A stretch of DNA of 21,237 nt. It comes from Streptococcaceae bacterium. GTDB taxonomy: Bacteria > Bacillota > Bacilli > Lactobacillales > Streptococcaceae. The DNA lies in the NCBI GenBank assembly GCA_031270215.1, contig JAISYB010000058.1:1-21237 (forward strand). The letters run 5' to 3'. The notes under the pieces are model-generated. The model had not been told where the DNA came from. It saw only the letters and a program-made list of their open reading frames with translations, and searched no databases. The position numbers were made by a program, and so were the translations under genes. Of this stretch, positions 1 to 5,359 are shown piece after piece; within the stretch, counting starts at the first letter, position 1; every line of letters starts with the position of its first letter.

Positions 1-555
1 AAGATTGAAGCAGCAGTTAAAACGATTATTGAACAAACAGGGGACAATCCTAATCGTGAGGGTTTACTTGAAACACCTGAAAGAGTCGCTAAGATGTACG
101 AAGAAGTTCTTTCTTCTCAAGGACAAACTGAGTTTAAAGATTATAAAATCTTCAACACAGAGCAGTTCAATCATTCACAAATGATTTTGGTCAACGATAT
201 TCCGTTTTACTCGATGTGTGAGCACCATATGCTGCCCTTTTTTGGCACAGCACACATTGCTTATATTCCAAACGATGGAAAAATAATTGGCTTAAGTAAA
301 ATTCCTCGATTAGTTGATTTTGTATCTAAAAAATTGAGCGTTCAAGAGAATATTACAAGAGATATAGCATTAATCTTAGAGGAAATTTTGTCGCCAAAAG
401 GGGTTGCTGTTGTAGTAGATGCTAGGCATATGTGTGTGGAGATGAGAGGAATCAGAAAAGGAAATTGTGTGACTAGAACTTCCTTTTATATCGGAAACTT
501 CGATAGTGATGCTCAAATGAGATATGAATTTCTTCAAACTTTAAACAATAAATAG
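1..555 (+). CDS. folE: GTP cyclohydrolase I, 5' end missing
   Basis: GTP cyclohydrolase I converts GTP to 7,8-dihydroneopterin triphosphate, the first committed step of folate synthesis, in the cytoplasm. The reading frame is open from base 1 and its first visible residues match the N-terminal helix region of the family (NREGLLETPERVAKMYEE), so the real start lies upstream of the window. The zinc and active-site motifs are present: CEHHMLPFFG, and later HMCVEMRG, which supply the Cys, His and Cys ligands of the type IA enzyme. The stop is followed 15 bases later by folP, so the two are probably co-transcribed. In some relatives folE is fused behind folK; that cannot be judged here because the 5' end is missing. 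The identification is secure. Confidence 0.96.
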   Translation, partial: KIEAAVKTIIEQTGDNPNREGLLETPERVAKMYEEVLSSQGQTEFKDYKIFNTEQFNHSQMILVNDIPFYSMCEHHMLPFFGTAHIAYIPNDGKIIGLSKIPRLVDFVSKKLSVQENITRDIALILEEILSPKGVAVVVDARHMCVEMRGIRKGNCVTRTSFYIGNFDSDAQMRYEFLQTLNNK

Positions 556-570
556 AAAAGGGGAGATTAG

Positions 571-1668
571 ATGAAAATCAGTGAAGTTGGACAGGGAGAT
601 TTTAAAAATGTGATTGTCAGTTTTTCTCAAACGACTGATGTTGAAGAATCAAAGCTAAAGCGTGTTGCAAAAGGCGTCAATTGTAGGCTGGACAAATATC
701 TTGGCAGCTGCTTTATTTCTTTTAGCTTGCCTGAGCTAAGACAATTTATCAATGAATGTCAGAAGCTGTATTATTTTCAGGATGAAATTGGCACGCTGAC
801 TCAAATCCAAAAGGGTAAGGAGCTTCACTTTAAGGGGAAAAATTTTGATTTTGATTTAACGCTTGAACCAATTATCTATTCGATTGTCAATTGTACACCA
901 GATTCTTATTACGATGGCAACAAGTACAATCAAGTGCCGGCTGCACTAAAAAAAATAGAAAGTGATTTAATCCACGGTGCAGCAGTTATTGAGCTGGGCG
1001 GTAAGTCAACACGTCCGGATTTCAAGGAAATCTCGCCTGAGACGGAATGGCAAAGACTGGCACCAACGATTAAGGCAGTAAGAAAAGAGTATCCCAACGT
1101 TGTCTTAGCAATTGATACGGATTGCGCTTATGTGATGAAGCGTGCGCTTGATGAATATGGTGTAGATATTATCAATGACGTCTACGGATTTGATAATCAA
1201 GAAAAGCTAGCTGTGATTAGCGAATATCAGCCAAGCCTTATTGTGATGAATAACGGTAGAAATAATCGCAAAAATGAAGTTTTCAAGCTCAAGTGTGCGT
1301 TTCAGGAGAGATTAGCCGAAATTATCTCAAGTGGAATCGATAAGGAACAAATAGTCATTGATGCTGGTGTTGGCTTTTCATTAAACGGTAGTCCTAGGGA
1401 GGATATGGTTCGGATTAAGCTGACACGACAGCTAAGGGAACTCGATTTTCCGCTTATGATTGCTATCTCAAGGAAGAGCTTTATGGGCAAGCTTTTTGAT
1501 ATCGATATCAAAGACCGTCTAGCCGGAACGATACTTTTTGAAAGTTTAATGATTCAAAATGGCGGCAACGTGCTAAGAGTGCATGATGTTAAGGAAACTA
1601 AGCAAATGCTTGAAATGCTGAAATACTATGAAAGCATCACCCTGGAGGATTTTAATGGAAACTTCTAA
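571..1668 (+). CDS. folP: Dihydropteroate synthase, long form with N-terminal extension
   Basis: Dihydropteroate synthase joins 4-aminobenzoate to dihydropterin pyrophosphate and is the sulfonamide target. Residues from about 98 on form the TIM-barrel enzyme. All the usual catalytic landmarks are visible: Asn107 in NCTPDS, Thr147-Arg148 in STRP, Asp182 in IDT, Asn202 in IND, Asp264 in DAGVGF, Lys302 in SRKS and Arg336/His338 in RVHDV. Several loops differ from the common consensus, for example GGKSTRPD where GGESTRPG is usual and DAGVGF where DPGxGF is usual. The first 95 or so residues are an extra domain not found in the roughly 280-aa classical enzyme; long forms are known in lactic acid bacteria. 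A GGGGAG ribosome site precedes the ATG. The last 14 bases overlap the next gene, so translation is probably coupled. Confidence 0.93.
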   Translation: MKISEVGQGDFKNVIVSFSQTTDVEESKLKRVAKGVNCRLDKYLGSCFISFSLPELRQFINECQKLYYFQDEIGTLTQIQKGKELHFKGKNFDFDLTLEPIIYSIVNCTPDSYYDGNKYNQVPAALKKIESDLIHGAAVIELGGKSTRPDFKEISPETEWQRLAPTIKAVRKEYPNVVLAIDTDCAYVMKRALDEYGVDIINDVYGFDNQEKLAVISEYQPSLIVMNNGRNNRKNEVFKLKCAFQERLAEIISSGIDKEQIVIDAGVGFSLNGSPREDMVRIKLTRQLRELDFPLMIAISRKSFMGKLFDIDIKDRLAGTILFESLMIQNGGNVLRVHDVKETKQMLEMLKYYESITLEDFNGNF

Positions 1669-2182
1669 AGGGGATGTCATCAGGCAATTAGATTTCCTAG
1701 AAAATCACTTTACCTTAGTGGACGACATACAAAAGTTAAACAAAATAAGAAAGCTCATCGTTTTGACAAATGAAAATTTATTGAAATTTGAAAATGAACA
1801 GCTTCATTTATCAGCGAGTGCCGTTGTATTTGTTAAGGATAAAATTTTGTTTATTGAGCACCCATATTTAAAAACAAAGCTTTTGCCAGCAGGTCATGTA
1901 GAGGAAGGCGAGAATATCTTGGCGGCTGCGATTAGGGAATTTACAGAGGAAACAGGCTATTTTGCAGTCGCCAATGATGACAATCCATTGCTTGATGTCA
2001 ATCTAATCAAAATCCCTACGAATCTAACCAAAGGTGAATTTGAACATTATCATATTGATTTTAGATACCAGCTCACCCTAGCCTCGCAGTTTCCTAAAAA
2101 AGCAGAATTGCCCACTTTCTTATTAAGCAAAAAAGAGGCTGCGCCAGAATTTAAAAAATACTTTGATATGCTGCCATTTTAA
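1655..2182 (+). CDS. folQ: Nudix hydrolase, probable dihydroneopterin triphosphate pyrophosphatase
   Basis: This 175-aa protein carries a perfect Nudix box at residues 80-102, starting GHVEEGE and continuing to REFTEETGY, which binds the divalent metal for cleaving nucleoside-diphosphate-linked substrates. A HYHIDFRYQL segment follows at about 131-140. In Lactococcus a Nudix protein beside folP (YlgG/FolQ) removes pyrophosphate from dihydroneopterin triphosphate, the folate step between FolE and FolB. The position here, directly after folE and folP and overlapping folP, supports that role by inference. I chose the ATG at 1655 because GGAGG lies 6 bases upstream of it. An in-frame ATG 27 bases earlier lies deeper inside folP and has no better ribosome site. 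Nudix membership is certain; the exact substrate is inferred. Confidence 0.85.
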   Translation: METSKGDVIRQLDFLENHFTLVDDIQKLNKIRKLIVLTNENLLKFENEQLHLSASAVVFVKDKILFIEHPYLKTKLLPAGHVEEGENILAAAIREFTEETGYFAVANDDNPLLDVNLIKIPTNLTKGEFEHYHIDFRYQLTLASQFPKKAELPTFLLSKKEAAPEFKKYFDMLPF

Positions 2183-2231
2183 AGTCAATCAATAGTGGTT
2201 TATAGGCTTTTCGCTTAAAAAAATAAAAAGG

Positions 2232-2337
2232 ATTGGGACAGTTCGATATTTTCTTTAAAAAGCACGACCTCCAAATAGGAAGTCGCGGTTGTTTTGAATA
2301 ATCTAAAGGCTGTGATGGTAGACAACCGAAAAATCGT
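2232..2337. other. Structured intergenic element with nested stem-loops
   Basis: The stretch after folQ begins with ATTGGGACAG and can fold into a multi-branched structure. An outer stem pairs 2244-2253 with 2328-2336 (one bulged A). Inside it, 2265-2272 pairs with 2278-2285 around a 5-base AAATA loop with one C/A mismatch, and CGGTTGT at 2286-2292 pairs with ACAACCG at 2322-2328. No U-tract follows, so it is not a simple terminator. The GGGACA beginning resembles intergenic repeats known from enterococci and staphylococci that start and end with complementary GGGACA-like arms; the closing arm is not seen here. It could be a truncated copy of such a repeat or a small RNA. No second copy is present in the window. 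Confidence 0.45.
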
Positions 2338-2344
2338 ATTTAAA

Positions 2345-2374
2345 CAATAAAACCACCCAGTTAATCCTGAGTGG
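2345..2374 (-). terminator. Intrinsic terminator of the small-gene cluster
   Basis: Read on the minus strand, CCACTCAG and CTGGGTGG form an 8-bp stem (one G-T wobble) around the 6-base loop GATTAA, followed directly by TTTTATTG. The stop codon of the helix-turn-helix gene lies in the loop. This closes the minus-strand small-gene cluster before it runs into the folate operon. Confidence 0.75.
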
Positions 2375-2558
2375 CTTGTTGTTCTTGAATGGCGAGATTG
2401 GTTAGTTTGACGGCTGTTCCTAATATAATATTGTTTAATTTCTTTTTACCAGTTTTTAAGTCTGAAACAGTAGATTGGGGGACACTGGTATTCTTTGCAA
2501 TAAAGTACTGAGTTCGGTTTTCTAAAAGCCATTCAATTTTCTGGGTATCGGCAATCAT
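2361..2558 (-). CDS. Small helix-turn-helix protein, phage/mobile-element type
   Basis: The protein is 65 aa. Residues about 8-36 (IEWLLENRTQYFIAKNT onward, then PQSTVSDLKTG) look like a short XRE/Cro-type helix-turn-helix, followed by a C-terminal helix rich in Gln. Proteins of this style are common in phages and mobile elements of Lactobacillales. I chose the ATG at 2558 because a perfect AAGGAGG lies 8 bases upstream; a longer in-frame start would lie inside the preceding gene. Its ATG overlaps the stop of the 51-aa membrane peptide gene by the ATGA arrangement, so the two are probably translationally coupled. A likely role is repressing its own cluster through the palindrome at 2926-2947, but nothing in the sequence proves this. 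The specific family is not recognised. Confidence 0.75.
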   Translation of the reverse strand: MIADTQKIEWLLENRTQYFIAKNTSVPQSTVSDLKTGKKKLNNIILGTAVKLTNLAIQEQQATQD

Positions 2559-2710
2559 GAAATAAACCTCCTTAAGCTTATATAGACTAACCACAGCACT
2601 GCTAATACAACTAGTAAACGTCTATCTTTTTGGTTTTTGAATGTATCAACTACACCAATAATAGTAAATGCTATGATGAGGATTAATAGCAACGAATCGA
2701 ATGTAATCAT
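2555..2710 (-). CDS. 51-aa two-helix membrane peptide, unknown function
   Basis: Translation of the minus strand gives a 51-aa peptide with two hydrophobic stretches: residues about 5-21 (SLLLILIIAFTIIGVV) and about 33-46 (LLVVLAVLWLVYIS). They are separated by a short charged turn, FKNQKDRR. It therefore looks like a small membrane hairpin. The peptide ends in a basic segment, SLRRFIS. The stop codon overlaps the start of the helix-turn-helix gene by 4 bases. The ribosome site is only moderate (GAAAGG, 12 bases upstream of the ATG). No family is recognised. Holin-like or toxin-like membrane peptides have this build, but so do many harmless ones, so no function is assigned. The main support that it is real is the coupled overlap and its lack of stops over the full length. 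Confidence 0.6.
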   Translation of the reverse strand: MITFDSLLLILIIAFTIIGVVDTFKNQKDRRLLVVLAVLWLVYISLRRFIS

Positions 2711-2738
2711 TGTATGTCACAACCTTTCATGATAAAAT

Positions 2739-2771
2739 GTAAAGCAGGAAGGGCTTGCGCCCTTGCTCTAC
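2739..2771 (-). terminator. Hairpin behind the 44-aa gene, possible weak terminator or attenuator
   Basis: AAGGGC and GCCCTT form a perfect 6-bp stem around a 4-base TTGC loop. The outer arms GTAAAGCA and TGCTCTAC can extend it with one mismatch and a small bulge. The stop codon of the 44-aa gene lies in the outer arm. On the minus strand only a weak T-rich stretch (ACATTTTATC) follows, so it may reduce rather than block read-through into the 51-aa and helix-turn-helix genes. Confidence 0.5.
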
Positions 2772-2902
2772 TTTAGAAGTTTTTCGATTAAATCAATCAG
2801 CTCTTTTATAATCAGTCCTGCAAGTCCGATTAAAGCGATGATTATTTTTTCAGAAACTTCTTTTTTCTTTCTGTGACGTGCTTTACTTCGTTGTTTTTTC
2901 AT
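2768..2902 (-). CDS. 44-aa basic/amphipathic peptide, unknown function
   Basis: The minus strand encodes a 44-aa peptide in two parts. Residues 1-14 are strongly basic (MKKQRSKARHRKKK). Residues about 18-44 form a hydrophobic, probably amphipathic helix with regularly spaced charges (IIIALIGLAGLIIKELIDLI). It has the best ribosome site in the cluster, AGGAGG, 8 bases before the ATG, which strongly suggests it is translated. It is the first gene of the three-gene minus-strand cluster. A basic head plus an amphipathic tail fits a membrane-acting peptide, a toxin-like peptide or a nucleic-acid/membrane adaptor. I recognise no family and assign no function. Nothing in it looks like a leader peptide with a cleavage site. 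Confidence 0.6.
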   Translation of the reverse strand: MKKQRSKARHRKKKEVSEKIIIALIGLAGLIIKELIDLIEKLLK

Positions 2903-2925
2903 TTTCCTCACCTCCTATAACTATA

Positions 2926-2947
2926 TTGCATCGTATAAGTGATGCAA
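2926..2947 (-). promoter_or_regulatory. Palindromic operator-like site upstream of the small-gene cluster
   Basis: TTGCATC at 2926-2932 and GATGCAA at 2941-2947 form a perfect 7-bp inverted repeat with an 8-base spacer, 10 bases upstream of the AGGAGG of the 44-aa gene. On the minus strand it contains TTGCAT and TTATAC, so it lies where a promoter is expected. The best -35/-10 pairing (TTGCAT, 16 bases, TATAGT) would place the transcript start inside the ribosome site, so the exact promoter is unsure. An operator for the helix-turn-helix protein of the same cluster is the simplest reading. Confidence 0.5.
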
Positions 2948-2956
2948 AGTCGATTG

Positions 2957-2976
2957 TTTTTAGGGATTTTTAGGGA
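2957..2976. repeat. Two tandem copies of a 10-bp unit
   Basis: The unit TTTTTAGGGA occurs twice head to tail, between the palindrome of the minus-strand cluster and the start of the HNH remnant on the plus strand. It may be a protein-binding site or a simple slippage product. Confidence 0.6.
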
Positions 2977-3044
2977 TTAATTTAATATTTTTTAGCATGC
3001 TTTTTCGGATGTGCTTTTTTGTTTGGAAGTGAGGTGATGTGATA

Positions 3045-3292
3045 ATGATTGATGTAAGCACTAAGAAATCCCGAGCGATATTTTATTCCTCGACAGAATG
3101 GAAACAGCTAAGGCAAAGAGTTCTTGAACGTGATCATTATGAATAGATTGTCAATGGTGTAGAGCTGAGGATAGATTGACTATTCAATATTTAATCCTCT
3201 TAGTCAAGTGATAGTGATAGATGTTGATTATTGTATTCGGTTTAAAAACGGTTGAATCTTGCTTAGCAGACCATGAAACAGATGATACGTAG
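3045..3292 (+). pseudogene. HNH endonuclease remnant, frameshifted
   Basis: After a good ribosome site (GAGGTGAT) an ATG opens 33 codons that end at a TAG. The last part, FYSSTEWKQLRQRVLERDHYE, is the typical N-terminal part of phage-type HNH endonucleases. Removing five bases (TAGAT, 3144-3148) restores the expected zinc-knuckle continuation CQWCRAE. Further on, other frames give weak echoes of the rest of the family: VIDVDY near 3210-3235, where VDHI is expected, and SCLADHE near 3257-3277. The gene is therefore inactivated by a frameshift and further decay. Such HNH genes usually sit just before the terminase genes of phages, so this is probably a scar of a prophage or satellite. The first half is convincing; the far end is tentative. 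Confidence 0.65.
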
Positions 3293-3337
3293 CAGAATTT
3301 TTATGAAAATAAGCGAATGCAAACAGTCCTACTTTTG

Positions 3338-3346
3338 TGTTAAAAT
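3338..3346 (+). promoter_or_regulatory. Extended -10 promoter of ligA
   Basis: TGTTAAAAT matches an extended -10 element (TGn plus TAAAAT). The -35 region is weak (TGCAAA with a 17-base spacer). Transcription would start near 3353, leaving a leader of about a dozen bases with GAGG at 3354-3357. Confidence 0.5.
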
Positions 3347-3364
3347 TATCTCTGAGGTGTGCTT

Positions 3365-5350
3365 ATGACAGATAAAGAAAGAATTAAGGCGTTAGTTGGT
3401 GAATTAAACCAGTACGCACGTGAATATTATGTTTTGGATCAACCGACAGTGAGTGATGCGACTTATGACCGTTTGTATCAAGAATTAGAACAGCTAGAAG
3501 TTAAATATCCGGATTGGGTGCTAGAGAAGTCACCGACTCAGCGAGTGGGGGGAGTTGTTTTAGAACGTTTCGAGAAAGTAGTACACGATATTGCTTTATA
3601 TTCCTTATCTGATGCTTTTTCAAAAGAGGAATTATTTGCATTTGATATGCGAATCAAAAAGCTTGTTAATCAGCCATTTAGCTATATTTGTGAGCTAAAG
3701 ATTGATGGCTTATCGGTATCATTAAAATATCAAAATGGTGTCTTTATCCAAGGAGCAACACGAGGTGACGGCGTTATCGGAGAAAATATTACGGAAAACT
3801 TAAGGACGATACAGGATATTCCATTATCACTTGACACTCAGGGGACTCTTGAGGTGCGTGGGGAGGCTTATATGCCAAAGCGTTCATTTGATAAACTTAA
3901 TCAAGCGCGTGAACTAGAGGGATTAGCGACATTTGCCAATCCAAGAAATGCAGCTGCTGGCTCACTTAGGCAATTAGATACAAAGGTGACCGCCAAGCGA
4001 AACCTTGCGACTTTCATCTATCAGGTGGCGGGTGAAAATATCGCTCTCACTCAGTCTGAAACCTTAAACCAGCTTAAAAATCTCGGTTTTTCAATCAATC
4101 CAAGCTATCAGGTCTGTCAGACGATTGATGAGGTTTGGACATTTGTTACTGAAATGGCAGAGCAGCGACATAAGCTGCCGTATGAGATTGACGGCGTAGT
4201 AATCAAGGTTAATCAATTTGTCTCCCAAGAAGCAATGGGCTTTACTGTTAAAGCACCTCGCTGGGCGGTTGCCTATAAGTTTCCAGCTGAGGAAGTGGAA
4301 ACACGGATTATCTCAATTGACTGGCAGGTTGGTAGAACAGGCGTTGTGACTCCGACAGCGAATTTAACGCCGGTATCCATCGCAGGAACGACCGTTTCCC
4401 GCGCAACATTGCATAATGTTGATAATATTAAAGCAAAGGATATTCGCTTAAATGATACGGTTATTTTATACAAGGCAGGAGATATTATTCCTGCGATTAG
4501 TCAGGTTGTATTTGATAAGCGTCCGCTAGATAGTCTACCTCTTGAGATACCAATTGATTGTCCGATTTGTCATTTGCCATTAGTGCATTTTGATGATGAG
4601 GTTGCCTTGCGTTGCATTAATCCGATGTGTCAAGCACAAATCAAGGAACAGCTTGCGCATTTTGTTTCAAGAGCAGCGATGAACATTGACGGTTTAGGAC
4701 CAAGAGTTATCAATCAATTGTTTGACCTAGAGCTGATTGGGGACGTTGCAGATTTATATCGTTTGACCTTTGATCAATTAATTCAGTTGGATAAAATTCA
4801 GGAAAAATCGGCAACTAATCTGCTTGAAGCAATCGAAAAATCGAAAAGTAATTCCGTTGAAAAGCTAATCTTTGGCTTAGGTGTTCGACATATCGGTGCA
4901 AAAGTTGCCAAGCGATTAGCAGAGCATTTTGGTAATTTGGAGCAAATCATGCAAGCTTCATTTGAAGAAATTAGTGAGCTGGATGGTTTAGGAGTTAAGA
5001 TTGCCGAAAGTGTGACGACTTATTTTGCTAATATAAAGGTGCGTGAATTAATACACGAACTTCAAGATTCGGGCTTAAACTTTGATTATTTAGGCGTAAG
5101 AATGACAGAAAATAGTGAGTTTTCCGGCAAAACAATTGTCTTAACCGGAAAGCTTGGGCGTTATCAAAGAAGTGAGTTAAAGGAAATTTTAGAAGCACTC
5201 GGCGCAAAGGTAACTGGGTCAGTTTCCAAGAAAACGGATTTAGTAATTGCAGGAAATGATGCAGGTAGTAAGCTCAGTAAAGCCGAAAGCTTAGGAATTG
5301 AAGTCTTAGGCGAAGAAGACATTTTAAAAAAACTAAAGAGTGAGGAATAA
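3365..5350 (+). CDS. ligA: NAD+-dependent DNA ligase
   Basis: LigA seals nicks in DNA during replication and repair, using NAD+ as the AMP donor. The 661-aa protein has the full architecture: N-terminal Ia domain, adenylation domain with the active-site Lys112 in LKIDG, an OB fold, a four-cysteine zinc finger (Cys399, 402, 417, 422), helix-hairpin-helix repeats, and a C-terminal BRCT domain from about residue 586 (FSGKTIVLTGKLGRYQ). I chose the ATG at 3365 because GAGG lies 7 bases before it; a GTG two codons earlier is too close. In many relatives pcrA precedes ligA. Here the accessory island does, and ligA has its own promoter. gatB follows after only 9 bases, so they share a transcript. 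Essential and intact. Confidence 0.97.
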   Translation: MTDKERIKALVGELNQYAREYYVLDQPTVSDATYDRLYQELEQLEVKYPDWVLEKSPTQRVGGVVLERFEKVVHDIALYSLSDAFSKEELFAFDMRIKKLVNQPFSYICELKIDGLSVSLKYQNGVFIQGATRGDGVIGENITENLRTIQDIPLSLDTQGTLEVRGEAYMPKRSFDKLNQARELEGLATFANPRNAAAGSLRQLDTKVTAKRNLATFIYQVAGENIALTQSETLNQLKNLGFSINPSYQVCQTIDEVWTFVTEMAEQRHKLPYEIDGVVIKVNQFVSQEAMGFTVKAPRWAVAYKFPAEEVETRIISIDWQVGRTGVVTPTANLTPVSIAGTTVSRATLHNVDNIKAKDIRLNDTVILYKAGDIIPAISQVVFDKRPLDSLPLEIPIDCPICHLPLVHFDDEVALRCINPMCQAQIKEQLAHFVSRAAMNIDGLGPRVINQLFDLELIGDVADLYRLTFDQLIQLDKIQEKSATNLLEAIEKSKSNSVEKLIFGLGVRHIGAKVAKRLAEHFGNLEQIMQASFEEISELDGLGVKIAESVTTYFANIKVRELIHELQDSGLNFDYLGVRMTENSEFSGKTIVLTGKLGRYQRSELKEILEALGAKVTGSVSKKTDLVIAGNDAGSKLSKAESLGIEVLGEEDILKKLKSEE

Positions 5351-5359
5351 AGAGTAGCC

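Noticed and set aside
2361..2594. A longer 77-aa version of the helix-turn-helix protein
   Set aside because: The extra 12 residues overlap the membrane-peptide gene and lack a ribosome site, while the internal ATG at 2558 has a perfect AAGGAGG.
2708..2731. A seven-codon minus-strand frame (ATG AAA GGT ...) whose stop overlaps the start of the 51-aa gene
   Set aside because: It could act as a coupling leader, but it has no ribosome site and is too short to separate from chance.
2183..3364. CRISPR array, tRNA gene or attachment site in the island
   Set aside because: No spaced direct repeats, no tRNA cloverleaf and no matching border repeats were found by eye; only the 10-bp tandem unit is repeated.
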